From: Tabrizicola fusiformis
GTDB taxonomy: Bacteria; Pseudomonadota; Alphaproteobacteria; Rhodobacterales; Rhodobacteraceae
Reading direction: 5' to 3'
Length of the DNA stretch: 44,357 nucleotides
Assembly: GCF_013328815.1 (NCBI RefSeq)
Contig: NZ_JABUHN010000019.1
Span: 1-44,357 of the forward strand
Part shown: positions 34,133 through 43,145 of the stretch, one piece after another
Numbering within the stretch: the first letter of the stretch is position 1
Layout of the letters: each line of letters opens with the position of its first letter
Notes under the pieces: generated by a model
Databases searched by the model: none
What the model saw: the letters and a program-made list of their open reading frames with translations, nothing else
Told to the model about the DNA's origin: nothing
Made by a program: the position numbers and the translations under genes

Positions 34133-34891
34133 TCAGGTTTCGAGCATCCGGTCGGCGGAGGCGGCGAAGAGGCTGCGGGCGTAATCGGTGGTCATTCCGG
34201 CGGCGGCGAGGGTTTCGCGGGCCAGTTCCTCGACCGCGCGGCCGTGCTGCATCACCAGCACGCGGTCGCACATATGGTCGATCACCGCGAGGTCGTGGGA
34301 GACCATCAGGAAGGTCAGCCCGCGTTCGGTGCGCAAGCGGTTGAGCAGGTTCAGGGTTTCGGCCTGCACCGAGGCGTCAAGCGCGCTGGTCGGCTCGTCC
34401 AGGAGCAGGATCGAGGGTTCCAGCATCAGGGCGCGGGCGATGGCGACGCGCTGACGCTGGCCGCCCGAAAGCTGATGCGGAAAGCGGAAGCGGAAGGCGG
34501 CGGGCAGGCCCACATCCTTGAGCGCCTGCACCACGCGGGCATCGGTATCGGCCAGACCGTGGATCGCCAGCGGTTCGGACAGGGTGCGGTCGATGGTGTG
34601 GCGGGGATGCAGGCTGGCATAGGGGTCTTGAAACACCATCTGCACCTGCCGGGAAAAGGCGCGGCCACGGGGCGTTGGCAGCGGCTGGCCGCCGATGCGG
34701 ATGGTGCCGCCGGTGATCGGGGCCATGCCGCAGATCGCCCGCAGGATGGTGGATTTGCCCGAGCCGCTTTCACCCACAAGGCCAAAGCTTTCGCGTTCGT
34801 TGACGGACAGGGACACGCCCTGCACCGCGCGCACCTTGCGGCCCTTGGCGGTGAAGGTAACGGAGAGGTTTTCAATCTCGATCAGCGCCAT
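34133..34891 (-). CDS. Peptide ABC importer ATPase (DppF/OppF-like)
   Basis: 252 residues. Walker A GESGSGKST, the Q-loop in VFQDPYASLHPRHTID, signature LSGGQRQRVAIARALM, Walker [13 protein letters not shown], and the H-loop in VSHDLAVI. HTIDRTLSEPL is characteristic of the OppF/DppF group. It stops shortly after the core domain, without the oligopeptide/dipeptide C-terminal extension and Cys-rich region of E. coli DppF (about 330 residues). It energises uptake with the second ATPase, whose stop lies 1 nt upstream of this gene's start. Confidence 0.93.
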   Translation of the reverse strand: MALIEIENLSVTFTAKGRKVRAVQGVSLSVNERESFGLVGESGSGKSTILRAICGMAPITGGTIRIGGQPLPTPRGRAFSRQVQMVFQDPYASLHPRHTIDRTLSEPLAIHGLADTDARVVQALKDVGLPAAFRFRFPHQLSGGQRQRVAIARALMLEPSILLLDEPTSALDASVQAETLNLLNRLRTERGLTFLMVSHDLAVIDHMCDRVLVMQHGRAVEELARETLAAAGMTTDYARSLFAASADRMLET

Positions 34892-34892
34892 G

Positions 34893-35723
34893 TCAGGTGG
34901 CCCATTCCGCGTTGCGGTCCAGCCCCGGCAGCGGCTGGCGCGGCCCGCCGATGCGCGGCAGGCAGTTGAGAAGGCCCTGGGTATAGGGGTGTTTGGCGCG
35001 GGTCAGGTCGCGCGCGGCCAGTTCCTCGACCACCTTTCCCTTATACATCACCAGCACCCGGTCGCAGAAGCGGGCCACCAGCCGCAGGTCATGGCTGATG
35101 AAGATCAGGCCCATGCCCCGGTCGCGCACAAGGCCGTCAAGGATCGACAGCACCTCGGCCTGAACCGTGACATCAAGGGCCGAGGTCGGTTCATCCGCGA
35201 TCAAGAGGTCGGGGTTTGGAATCAGCATCATGGCGATCATCACCCGCTGCCCCATGCCGCCGGACAGTTCATGCGGGTAGGCGTCCATCACCCGGTCCGG
35301 GTCGCGGATCTGCACCGCCTCAAGCGCGGCCACCGCCTTGGCATGGGCCTCGGCACGGCCAAGACGGTCGCGCTGGCGCAGGCCCTCCATCAACTGGGCG
35401 CCCACCTTCAGCACCGGGTTCAGCGAGTATTTCGGGTCCTGCATCACCATGGCAATGCGGCGCCCGCGCAGCGCCCGCATCTCGCGGTCGGAGGCTTGCA
35501 TCAGGTCCTGGCCGTCGAACACCATCCGGTCGGCGGTGATCTTGCCCGGCGGGCGGATCAGCCGCAGCACGGCGCGGCCTGTCATGGTCTTGCCCGAGCC
35601 GCTTTCGCCAACGATGCCCAGACGTTCGCGGCCAAGGCTGAAGGATACGCCGCGCACCGCCTCGACCAGACCGGCCTCGGTGTCGAAGGTGACGCGCAGG
35701 TTTTCTACCGAAAGCAGGGTCAT
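34893..35723 (-). CDS. Peptide ABC importer ATPase (DppD/OppD-like)
   Basis: 276 residues. Walker [10 protein letters not shown], the Q-loop region [16 protein letters not shown], signature [15 protein letters not shown], Walker [14 protein letters not shown]-loop FISHDLRLV, and the peptide-importer mark [14 protein letters not shown] near the C-terminus. This is shorter than E. coli DppD because little follows LPG. Second ATPase of the importer. It overlaps the permease gene by 4 nt (ATGA) and sits 1 nt from the next ATPase, so translation of the operon is tightly coupled. Confidence 0.94.
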   Translation of the reverse strand: MTLLSVENLRVTFDTEAGLVEAVRGVSFSLGRERLGIVGESGSGKTMTGRAVLRLIRPPGKITADRMVFDGQDLMQASDREMRALRGRRIAMVMQDPKYSLNPVLKVGAQLMEGLRQRDRLGRAEAHAKAVAALEAVQIRDPDRVMDAYPHELSGGMGQRVMIAMMLIPNPDLLIADEPTSALDVTVQAEVLSILDGLVRDRGMGLIFISHDLRLVARFCDRVLVMYKGKVVEELAARDLTRAKHPYTQGLLNCLPRIGGPRQPLPGLDRNAEWAT

Positions 35724-36625
35724 TTGCCGGAGTTCCTTGGATCAAGCACGTCGCGCAGCCCGTCGCCCAGAAGGTTGAAGCCAAGCGAGACGATGAAGAT
35801 GGCAAGGCCGGGCATGGTGGCGACCCACCATTGCTCGAACAGGTATTTGCGGCCGGCGGAAATCATGGCACCCCATTCCGGCATCGGCGGTTGCACGCCA
35901 AGGCCGAGAAAGCCCAGACCGGCGGCAATCAGGATCACCCCGGCCATGTCCAGCGTGACGCGGATGATCACCGAGGGCAGGCACATCGGCATGACATGGC
36001 CCCAGATGATCCGCGCCGCCCCCGCGCCCTGCAAGCGCACAGCGGCGATATAGTCGGAATTGCGCACCGTCAGCGTTTCGGCCCGCGCCACCCTTGCATA
36101 GGGCGGCCATGAGGTGAGGGCGATGGCCAGCACCGCATTTTCCATCCCCGGGCCCAGCACGGCGACCAGCGCCAGCGCCAGGATCAGCTTGGGGAAGGCA
36201 AGGAAGATATCGGTGACCCGCATCAGGATTTCGTCGGTCCAGCCGCCGAAATAGCCCGCGATGGTGCCCACCAGCATTCCGAAGAGGGGCGCCGTGACCG
36301 CGACCAGCGTGATGATGAAGAGGGTGATCCGCGATCCCATGATCAGCCGTGACAGGATATCGCGCCCGAAATCATCGGTGCCCAGCGGATGCCCGGCGGT
36401 CAGCGGCGGCAAGAGCCGCAGCTTGAGGTTCTGCGCAATCGGATCATAGGGCGCAAGCCATGGCGCAAAGGCCGCCACCACCAGCAAGAGCAGGACAACG
36501 GCAAGCCCCGCCATCGCCAGCGGATTGCGGCGAAAGCGCAGCCAGCCCATGAAGCTTTGCCCCAGACGGGCCTGAAGGCGGCTTTGCGGGCTGGGGTCAC
36601 GCAGCCATTGGGTCAGCGCGCTCAT
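35720..36625 (-). CDS. Peptide ABC importer permease (DppC/OppC-like)
   Basis: 301 residues. About six membrane helices (MAGLAVVLLLLVVAAFAPWLAPYDP at the start) with the DppC marks HPLGTDDFGRDILSRLIMGSR, then the EAA loop region AARIIWGHVMPMCLPSVIIR and LGFLGLGVQPPMPEWGAMISAGR. It pairs with the DppB-like subunit to form the pore. Overlaps of 4 nt with both neighbours show a tightly packed operon. Confidence 0.95.
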   Translation of the reverse strand: MSALTQWLRDPSPQSRLQARLGQSFMGWLRFRRNPLAMAGLAVVLLLLVVAAFAPWLAPYDPIAQNLKLRLLPPLTAGHPLGTDDFGRDILSRLIMGSRITLFIITLVAVTAPLFGMLVGTIAGYFGGWTDEILMRVTDIFLAFPKLILALALVAVLGPGMENAVLAIALTSWPPYARVARAETLTVRNSDYIAAVRLQGAGAARIIWGHVMPMCLPSVIIRVTLDMAGVILIAAGLGFLGLGVQPPMPEWGAMISAGRKYLFEQWWVATMPGLAIFIVSLGFNLLGDGLRDVLDPRNSGK

Positions 36626-37692
36626 GTCCGCGCCCTCGGGTCAACAAGGCGGTAGAGCAGGTCAGACAGCATGTTCAGCCCGATATAGACCACCCCCACC
36701 ACCACGGTTCCGCCCAGCACGGCGGGCATGTCGCCCACCAGAAGCGCATCGGTGATATAGCTGCCAAGGCCCGGCCAGCCAAAGATCGTCTCGGTCAGCA
36801 CGGCGCCTTCCAGAAGGAAGGCATAGGACAGCGCGACCACGGTGATCAGCGGCACCAGCACGTTGCGCATGGCATGAACCCAGATCACCCGCCGCTCTGG
36901 CATCCCCTTGACCCTTGCGGTGGTGATATATTCCTGCCCCAACTCGTTCATCATGAAGCTGCGGGTCATGCGGCTGATATAGGCCATCGACAGGTATCCC
37001 AAGAGGCCCGCCGGCAGCACGATATGGCTGAAGGCATTGGCGAACATGTCCCAGCGGCCCGCCAGCGCGGTATCGACAAGGATCATGCCGGTATGCTGCG
37101 TCACCTCGAATTCGAACATCATGTCAAAGGCGGCATCCAGCCGCCCCGGCCCGCCGACCCAATCCAGCACGCCGTAAAACAGCAAAAGCCCCATCAGCCC
37201 CAGCCAGAACACCGGCATCGAATAGCCCATCAGCCCGATCAGCCGCACGATCTGGTCGGCCCAGCTTCCGGGTTTGGTCGCGGCCAGCACGCCTGCGGGC
37301 ACACCCAGCGCCACGCCGATGATGGTGCCCAGCGTGGCAAGCTCCAGCGTGGCGGGGAAATATTGCGCGATTTCGGCGATCACCGGCTGTTTGGTGCGGA
37401 TCGAGGTGCCAAGATCCCCCTGCACCGCCTGCCAGATATAGATGCCGAACTGTTTCCACATCGGCTCGTCCAGACCCAGCCGCAACCGCTCGGCGGCGAT
37501 CTGGGCATCGGTGGCACGGTCGCCAAGGATCGACAGCACCGGGTCGATCGGCACGACCCGCGCGATGATGAAGGTCACCAGCAACAGCCCAAGGAAAGTG
37601 AAGGCCAGCGAGACCGCAACACCGGCGATCTGACGCAGCAAGAGGCCCGCGCGCGCGGCGGAGGACGGAAGGTCGGGGGAAAGATCGGTCAT
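36622..37692 (-). CDS. Peptide ABC importer permease (DppB/OppB-like)
   Basis: 356 residues. Helix 1 is LAFTFLGLLLVTFIIARVVPIDPVL in the typical DppB position. PLLRL-like segments are replaced by AERLRLGLDEPMWKQFGIYI and GDLGTSIRTKQPV, and the coupling loop is GQEYITTARVKGMPERRVIWVHAMRNVLVPL. An insertion near GGPGRLDAAFDMMFEFEVTQHTG lengthens one periplasmic loop. The start is ATG 37692 (MTDLSPD), just after the intercistronic hairpin; a longer frame back to 37728 crosses the hairpin and is unlikely. Confidence 0.94.
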   Translation of the reverse strand: MTDLSPDLPSSAARAGLLLRQIAGVAVSLAFTFLGLLLVTFIIARVVPIDPVLSILGDRATDAQIAAERLRLGLDEPMWKQFGIYIWQAVQGDLGTSIRTKQPVIAEIAQYFPATLELATLGTIIGVALGVPAGVLAATKPGSWADQIVRLIGLMGYSMPVFWLGLMGLLLFYGVLDWVGGPGRLDAAFDMMFEFEVTQHTGMILVDTALAGRWDMFANAFSHIVLPAGLLGYLSMAYISRMTRSFMMNELGQEYITTARVKGMPERRVIWVHAMRNVLVPLITVVALSYAFLLEGAVLTETIFGWPGLGSYITDALLVGDMPAVLGGTVVVGVVYIGLNMLSDLLYRLVDPRART

Positions 37693-37700
37693 GGGAATGC

Positions 37701-37726
37701 GGGGCGCCGGATTGCTCCGGCGCCCC
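37701..37726 (-). promoter_or_regulatory. Intercistronic hairpin after the binding-protein gene
   Basis: An 11-bp perfect stem (37701-37711 with 37716-37726) with a TTGC loop lies 6 nt after the binding-protein stop and 8 nt before the permease start. There is no following T-tract. Such hairpins are known to stabilise the upstream mRNA and attenuate the downstream part, so the binding protein is made in excess over the membrane subunits. Confidence 0.65.
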
Positions 37727-37732
37727 ATGGTC

Positions 37733-39334
37733 TTACTTCGTCACGGTCCAGTAGGCGGCCGAGTCGATGGCGCCCCCGGTATAGAAGCCGCCGACATTGG
37801 CGCGCATCCCGGTCTGATAGCCAATCTGGAACATCACGATGAAGGGCGAGGTCTCGCGGTGGGTGGTCTGCATTTCCTCATACATCGCCTTGCGCTTGGC
37901 AGCGTCGCTTTCCTGCACGGCGGCATCCACGGCGGCGTTCAGCGGACCCGGATCATAGGCGTTGCGCCAGGCCAGAGTGCCCACCGCGCCTTCATCCGTG
38001 TTGTCGTTGTTCCAGGCGAAGGAACCGGCGTTGGTCTGCGGATCGGGATAGTCCGGGCCCCAGCTTTGCAGGGTGCCGTCATGCTGACGGGCGCGGTAGC
38101 GCTTGAGCTGCTCGGCACCGTCGCCGATGTTCAGCTCCACCGTGATGCCGACCTGACCGAAGGTGTTCTGGATCGACTGCGCCATTTCCATCCGGTCGGT
38201 GGCGTTGCGCACGTCCAGCGTGATCTTGGGATCGGTCACACCCGATTCCGCCAGCAGGGCCTTGGCCTTTTCCACGTCAAAGCTGTAGGGCGTGTCTTCC
38301 AGCGCGCCAAGGTAACCCTTGGGCAGGAACGCCTGATGCACGACCATCGTGCCCTTCAGGAAGCTGTCGGCCATGCCCTGATAGTCCACGGCCCAACGCA
38401 TCGCGTCGAGGAACTTGGGGTTCTTGTACAGCTCGTTCTTCTGGTTGAACGACAGATAGAAGATCTGGCCGCCGACATCGGGCTGAATCTTGACATCGGC
38501 ATTGCCGGCCATGCCTTCGATATCCACCGGGGTCAGCTCGCGGGCGATGTCGATATCGCCCTTTTCCAGTTGCAGCCGCTGGGTGGCTGCTTCGGGAACG
38601 TGGCGCATGAAGACCTTGGCCAGCGCCGGCTGGCCGCGCCAGCTATTGGGGTTGGCTTCGAGGATATAGCCTTCCTTGGCTTTGTAGCTTTTCAGCACAT
38701 AGGAACCCGTCCCCGCCGAAACGCCGGTGGCCAGATAGGCATAGCCCATGTCGCCATCCACCGCATTGGCCTCAAGTGTGGCCTTGTCCACGATCGAGGC
38801 GACACCGGCGGTCAGGCAGTTGTAAAGGAAGGTCGGGGCATATTTCTTGTCGGTGGTCAGGGTGACGGTATCGCCGTCAAACTTGACCATGCTGTCCACA
38901 TTCTCGGCCGTCCAGCCGAACTGGTTCAGGATGAAGGCGGGCGACTTGTTCAGCTTGACCGCGCGTTGCAGCGAATAGGCCGCATCCTCGGCCCGCACCG
39001 GATTGCCCGAGGCGAACAGCAGGCCCGATTTCATCTTGAACGAATAGGTCAGGCCGTCTTCGCTGACGGTCCAGCTTTCGGCCAGCCCGGGAACCAGCTC
39101 GCCCGGCTTGGTCGGGTCAAGCTCGATCAGGCCATCATAGACGTTGTTGACCACATCGAGGCCGGAAAATTCATAGGCTTCATGCGGGTCGAGCGAGACG
39201 ATGTCGTCGATGGCATCGGCGATCACCAGCGTATCCGCCGGGGTCTCGGCGAAAAGCGCGGCGGGGGCGGTGCCCAGCATCAGCGATGCCATGGCAACGG
39301 CGCCAAACCGGCGCAGGGTCGGGTCGATCTTCAT
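37733..39334 (-). CDS. Peptide ABC importer substrate-binding protein (family 5)
   Basis: 533 residues. A signal peptide with AlaPheAla-type cleavage (GAVAMASLMLGTAPAALFA, then ETPADTLV) exports it to the periplasm. Family 5 marks include IVSLDPHEAYEFSGLDVVNNVYDGL and LVPGLAESWTVSEDGLTYSFKM. It binds a di- or oligopeptide or related compound and delivers it to the permeases; the ligand is unknown. ATG 39334 has GGGAG 7 nt upstream. First gene of the five-gene importer operon, divergent from a second M19 dipeptidase, with a 145-bp shared promoter region. Confidence 0.95.
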   Translation of the reverse strand: MKIDPTLRRFGAVAMASLMLGTAPAALFAETPADTLVIADAIDDIVSLDPHEAYEFSGLDVVNNVYDGLIELDPTKPGELVPGLAESWTVSEDGLTYSFKMKSGLLFASGNPVRAEDAAYSLQRAVKLNKSPAFILNQFGWTAENVDSMVKFDGDTVTLTTDKKYAPTFLYNCLTAGVASIVDKATLEANAVDGDMGYAYLATGVSAGTGSYVLKSYKAKEGYILEANPNSWRGQPALAKVFMRHVPEAATQRLQLEKGDIDIARELTPVDIEGMAGNADVKIQPDVGGQIFYLSFNQKNELYKNPKFLDAMRWAVDYQGMADSFLKGTMVVHQAFLPKGYLGALEDTPYSFDVEKAKALLAESGVTDPKITLDVRNATDRMEMAQSIQNTFGQVGITVELNIGDGAEQLKRYRARQHDGTLQSWGPDYPDPQTNAGSFAWNNDNTDEGAVGTLAWRNAYDPGPLNAAVDAAVQESDAAKRKAMYEEMQTTHRETSPFIVMFQIGYQTGMRANVGGFYTGGAIDSAAYWTVTK

Positions 39335-39479
39335 CTGCAACTCCCTGTTTTTTCTTTGTTTCATCGGTTGGTGGGGTGAGTCCCCCGCCATTCCTTGACC
39401 AATTGGGCAGATTTCGGCAAAGCTTGTCAACAGCGGCCAGCGACCCCGCAAGGGCGCTTTCAGGCAATGTGACGCGGGG

Positions 39480-40523
39480 ATGGGCGAATTGACGGAAATC
39501 GCGGTTTTTGACGGTCATAATGATCTGCTGTCCTGCCTGCTGGATGAACAAGACCCCGAAGGGCGCGGCTTTTTCGAGGGGCGGGCAGGCATGGTTGATC
39601 TGCCCCGCGCCCGCAGGGGCGGTTTCGCGGGCGGGTTCTTTGCGATCTGGGCCGGGAATGACCCGGCCAATGCGCCCGACCCGATGGCGGCGGCCCGGCA
39701 TTTCCCCGCGATCGACCCGGGCGGCGCGCTGACCGATACGCTGGCGCAGGCGGCAATCTTGCTGCGGATGGCGGCGGCGCGGCCCGATGCGCTGCATCTG
39801 TGCCGCCGCGCCGCCGATATTACGGCAGCCCGCGCGGCGGGTGCGGTGGCCGCCGTGATGCATCTGGAAGGCGCCGACGGCATCGGCGGCGATCTGGATG
39901 AATTGCAGGTGTTATACGCCGCCGGTCTGCGCTCGCTTGGTCCGGTGTGGAGCAGGCCGACCCGGTTCGGCCATGGCGTGCCCTTCATCTATCCCGCCTC
40001 GCCCGATACCGGGCCAGGGTTGACCGAAGATGGCAAGCGGCTGGTGGCGGAATGCGACCGGCTGGGGGTGCTGGTGGACCTTGCCCATCTGAACGAGGCT
40101 GGGTTTTGGGATGTGGCGGCGGTATCGGACCGCCCGCTGGTTTCAACCCACAGCGCCGCCCATGCGGTGACCGCCGCCACCCGCAACCTGACCGATCGGC
40201 AGTTGGATGCTATGGCCGAGCGGGGCGGGCTGGTCGGGCTGAACTTTGGCTGCGGTTTCGTGCGGCCCGATGGCATCAAGAACCCCGACACCCCGCCCGA
40301 AGTGCTGATCCGCCATCTGGACCATCTGCTGAACCGGCTGGGCGAGGGGGGCGTGGCGCTGGGGTCCGACTTTGACGGAACCACGGTGCCGAATTTCCTG
40401 AAAGATGTCGGCGCCTATCCCGCCCTGATCGCCGCGATGCGGAAGGCGGGATACGGTGAGGCGCTGATCCGCCGCATCGCCTGGGACAATTGGGTGGACC
40501 TGCTGGCCCGGGTGATCGGCTGA
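39480..40523 (+). CDS. Second M19 family dipeptidase
   Basis: 347 residues, paralogous to the M19 gene at 32999-34057. Metal ligands are VFDGHND, VMHLEGADGIG, STHSAAHA and GSDFDGT. The shared GLRSLGPVWSRPTRFGHGVPF and DLAHLNEAGFWDV underline the relation. It is cytoplasmic with no signal peptide. The start at ATG 39480 has GGGG directly before it; a TTG at 39492 is an alternative. Divergent from the importer operon, so likely induced with it. Two different M19 enzymes suggest distinct dipeptide specificities for the imported pool. Confidence 0.93.
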   Translation: MGELTEIAVFDGHNDLLSCLLDEQDPEGRGFFEGRAGMVDLPRARRGGFAGGFFAIWAGNDPANAPDPMAAARHFPAIDPGGALTDTLAQAAILLRMAAARPDALHLCRRAADITAARAAGAVAAVMHLEGADGIGGDLDELQVLYAAGLRSLGPVWSRPTRFGHGVPFIYPASPDTGPGLTEDGKRLVAECDRLGVLVDLAHLNEAGFWDVAAVSDRPLVSTHSAAHAVTAATRNLTDRQLDAMAERGGLVGLNFGCGFVRPDGIKNPDTPPEVLIRHLDHLLNRLGEGGVALGSDFDGTTVPNFLKDVGAYPALIAAMRKAGYGEALIRRIAWDNWVDLLARVIG

Positions 40524-40530
40524 CCGCGCC

Positions 40531-41508
40531 TCACCCACCCGTTGCGGCCTGATCGGCAAAGCGGTCGGTCGCGCGGACCATGGCATCGGCGATGCCCGGC
40601 TCGGTGCCGGTGTGGCCGGCATCGGGGATGATCTGCAACTCTGCCTCGGGCCAGGCGCGGTGCAGGTCCCACGCAATGCTCAGGGGCGTGCAGACATCAT
40701 AGCGGCCATGGATCAGCACCGCCGGAATTCCCCGCAGCCGGTGCGCATTGGCAATCAGCCAGCCATCGCTTTCAAAAAAGCCGCCGTGGGCGAAGTAATG
40801 GCATTCGATCCCGGCAAAGGCAGTCGCGAAATGATCGTCGGAAAACGCCTCGGCGCGCGCCGGATTGGGCAGAAGCGAGATTGTCGTGCCTTCCCAGCGG
40901 CTCCACGCCCGGGCGCAGGCGGTCTTTTCAGGGCCATCGGGGCCTGACAGGCGGCGGTGATAGGCGGTCAGCAGATCGCCGCGTTCCGTCTCGGGGATCG
41001 GCGCCACGAACTGCTCCCAGGCATCGGGAAACAGGGCCGAGGCGCCGGATTGGTAGAACCAGCCGATCTCGGCCTTGCGCAGGGTGAAAATCCCCCGCAG
41101 CACCAGCGCGGTGACCCGTGCCGGATGGCTGATCGCATAGGCCAGCGCAAGGGTTGACCCCCAGCTTCCGCCCACCACCTGCCAGCGGTCGATGCCCAGA
41201 TGGCTACGCAACCGCTCGATATCGGCGACCAGATCCCAGGTGGTGTTCTCCTCAAGACAGGCGTGGGGCGTCGATTGCCCCGCCCCGCGCTGATCCATCA
41301 GAATGATGCGATAACGCGCCGGATCATGACCCTGCCGCAGAAAGGGCGAGATGCCGCCCCCCGGCCCGCCATGCAGCACCAGCGCCGGAATGCCTTGGGG
41401 GTTGCCGCATTCCTCGAAATACAGCTCATGCAGGTCCGAAACCCGCAACCGCCCGCTGCGATAGGGGGTGATTTCGGGGTAAAGCGGGCGGCGGGCGGTG
41501 TCAGGCAC
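40531..41508 (-). CDS. pip: Proline iminopeptidase
   Basis: 325 residues, alpha/beta-hydrolase of peptidase family S33 that releases N-terminal proline from peptides. YPEITPYRSGRLRVSDLHELYFEECG and GKP-equivalent GNPQGIPALVLHGGPGGG (oxyanion loop) are typical. The nucleophile is in VVGGSWGSTLALAYA, and the closing His region is DAGHTG. It starts with GTG 41508, overlapping the end of the beta-lactamase-like gene by 8 nt, so the two are probably one leftward operon. Function fits the peptide-use theme of the region. Confidence 0.95.
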   Translation of the reverse strand: MPDTARRPLYPEITPYRSGRLRVSDLHELYFEECGNPQGIPALVLHGGPGGGISPFLRQGHDPARYRIILMDQRGAGQSTPHACLEENTTWDLVADIERLRSHLGIDRWQVVGGSWGSTLALAYAISHPARVTALVLRGIFTLRKAEIGWFYQSGASALFPDAWEQFVAPIPETERGDLLTAYHRRLSGPDGPEKTACARAWSRWEGTTISLLPNPARAEAFSDDHFATAFAGIECHYFAHGGFFESDGWLIANAHRLRGIPAVLIHGRYDVCTPLSIAWDLHRAWPEAELQIIPDAGHTGTEPGIADAMVRATDRFADQAATGG

Positions 41509-42424
41509 GGGTGATATCCTCGGTCATGTCCCAGATCAGGCGGCCCAGCCGGGGCAGGGCCTGCGGATGCGTTTCGGCAAGGGCGCGGCCCGATGTCATC
41601 GCCACCATGATCAACGGCCGCCGTCCCGGTGCCTCGGCCCGCAGCATGTCATGCTTGAACCAACTGGTAGCGGTATCGCCGGTCCACAGGTTATGCCCCG
41701 CCTTTGACCAGATTTCGGCCCCGGCAGGCAGGGCGCCGCCCAGATAGCCGTCAAGCTGGAAATTCGGATCGCCCGCATCGGGGCTGGACGGGTCGCGGTG
41801 CAGGATGGCGCGGGCGCGGCCCCGCGACGGCGCCGACAGCGGCAGGCTGCCGTGGAACAACCCCCACAACAGCCGCGGGCAGGCCAGCGGCGTCAGCCGG
41901 TTCAGGTTCACCCCGCCGGCCCCGGCAAATTGCGCCTCGCGCCCATAGCGGGTGTCGTCCATCAGCTTTTGCGGAATGGTGCAGCCCGCCCATTCCGGCC
42001 AGCCCTGCGCCCAGTAAAAGCGGTTCAGCCGCTCGCGTTTCGACACCCAGTCGAGGTATTCCGCCCCTTCAAGCAGGGTGTCGCCGGTGGTGCCGGTGAT
42101 CAGGTCGATCACATAATTGGTGGCGGTGTTCGAGGACCAGCGGATCATGTCGCGCAAGGCGCGGTCCATCTCGCCATGGGCGGGCACTCGGCCCTCTTCC
42201 AGGGCCGCAAGCGCGTGGATCAGGTGAAACGCCTTGACCAGCGAACAGGGATAGACCGGCGCCATGCCGTTCTGGGCAAAGCCCTCGGCGCCATCCGCGC
42301 CGGGGGCGACCAGCACAAGGCCAAGGGTTTCGGGATCAAGGCCCATCGGCCCGATCTCGTCCTGCGCCCGGGTCAGAATCCGGCGCCCCAGTGTCTGCCA
42401 GTCGGTGGTTTCGGTCAGGAACAT
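41501..42424 (-). CDS. Class A beta-lactamase-fold serine hydrolase
   Basis: 307 residues. The active-site set is visible: SxxK in PCSLVKAFH near residue 64, an SDN-like SSNTATN near 103, and a KTG-like SKAGHN near 240. The group (PF13354 type) contains beta-lactamases and related transpeptidase-like hydrolases. There is no signal peptide, so a true periplasmic beta-lactamase is unlikely; an amidase or peptidase role in the cytoplasm is possible. I start at ATG 42424 because GGAGG lies 5 nt upstream; ATG 42436 lacks a site. Upstream partner of pip; divergent from the GNAT gene. Confidence 0.82.
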   Translation of the reverse strand: MFLTETTDWQTLGRRILTRAQDEIGPMGLDPETLGLVLVAPGADGAEGFAQNGMAPVYPCSLVKAFHLIHALAALEEGRVPAHGEMDRALRDMIRWSSNTATNYVIDLITGTTGDTLLEGAEYLDWVSKRERLNRFYWAQGWPEWAGCTIPQKLMDDTRYGREAQFAGAGGVNLNRLTPLACPRLLWGLFHGSLPLSAPSRGRARAILHRDPSSPDAGDPNFQLDGYLGGALPAGAEIWSKAGHNLWTGDTATSWFKHDMLRAEAPGRRPLIMVAMTSGRALAETHPQALPRLGRLIWDMTEDITRA

Positions 42425-42526
42425 CTTGGCCTCCATCGCGGGCAGCCTAAAGCCCGGCGCGGCAGGGGCAAGCCCCTCTGGCGCCGCCCGCGCCTTGGTG
42501 CGATGCTGGCCGCGAAGGAGACCACC

Positions 42527-43006
42527 ATGACCGCCGCCACTGTGATCCGCCGCGCCACCCTTGAAGACGCCGCCACCCTGCAGGCACTGCTGGAGGAGCA
42601 GGCCAGCCACCATGGCGAGGCCCTGGAACGCGGGGTCGAGGCGCTGGAGCGGCACGGTTTCGGCCCGCAGCCGCTGTTTCGGGCAATTGTCGCGGAAAAA
42701 GCCGGTCTGTCGCAGGGGTTTGCCCTGTATTACCCCGATTTTTCCACCCTGCGCGGTCGGCCCGGCGTGATGCTGCAAGACATCTATGTGCGCGAAACCG
42801 CCCGCGGCACCGGCCTTGGCCGCGCCCTTCTGGCCGAGGTGATGGCCGATGCCGCGGATTGGGAGGCATCGTTCCTGACGCTCATGCTGGACCGCAGCAA
42901 TGAGGGCGCCCGGGCCTTCTATGCCCGCCACGGCTTTACCGCCCGCGGCGATTACGACACGCTGATCCTGGAAGGCGCCGGGCTGGACGATCTGATGAAC
43001 CGCTGA
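42527..43006 (+). CDS. GNAT family N-acetyltransferase
   Basis: 159 residues. VIRRATLEDAATLQALL is the start of the GNAT fold. VMLQDIYVRETARGTGLGRALL holds motif A (R-G-T-G-L-G, acetyl-CoA pyrophosphate binding), and LMLDRSNEGARAFYARHGFTARG is motif B. The pattern resembles diamine/spermidine acetyltransferase-like GNATs, but the substrate cannot be fixed. AAGGAG sits 6 nt before ATG 42527, ruling out the much longer frame. Last gene before the tRNA-Arg region. Confidence 0.93.
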   Translation: MTAATVIRRATLEDAATLQALLEEQASHHGEALERGVEALERHGFGPQPLFRAIVAEKAGLSQGFALYYPDFSTLRGRPGVMLQDIYVRETARGTGLGRALLAEVMADAADWEASFLTLMLDRSNEGARAFYARHGFTARGDYDTLILEGAGLDDLMNR

Positions 43007-43018
43007 GGCCAAAGCGGA

Positions 43019-43066
43019 TTGGCGATCCCGGGAGGGCTCGAACCCCCGACCCGCCGCTTAGAAGGT
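43019..43066 (-). repeat. Imperfect copy of the tRNA-Arg 3' half (attachment-site-like)
   Basis: From the encoded CCA (plus-strand TGG) through the T-arm to the anticodon loop (cttagaagg), this matches the intact tRNA-Arg at 43146-43193 with four differences in about 46 positions, then diverges. It has no D-arm or 5' acceptor, so it is not a gene. A copy from the anticodon loop to the 3' end is the classic crossover segment for tyrosine integrases. The 125-bp spacing suggests an excised or decayed element. Confidence 0.8.
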
Positions 43067-43083
43067 CTCTGGTCTAGGTCCCC

Positions 43084-43106
43084 AACCGCTTGTAAAGCAA
43101 GCGGTT
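43084..43106. terminator. Hairpin between the tRNA copy and the tRNA gene
   Basis: AACCGCTTG (43084-43092) and CAAGCGGTT (43098-43106) form a 9-bp perfect stem with loop taaag, followed by TTTCTG on the plus strand. It could end the GNAT transcript or the tRNA precursor. Just beyond, the tandem ATGCAATTG (43128-43136 and 43139-43147) is a small direct repeat touching the tRNA 3' end. Confidence 0.5.
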
Positions 43107-43145
43107 TCTGTGGCCGATTTTGACGGTATGCAATTGCGATGCAAT

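Noticed and set aside
43019-43066. A second functional tRNA-Arg gene
   Set aside because: No D-arm, no 5' acceptor strand and no paired anticodon stem exist upstream of the matching 3' half.
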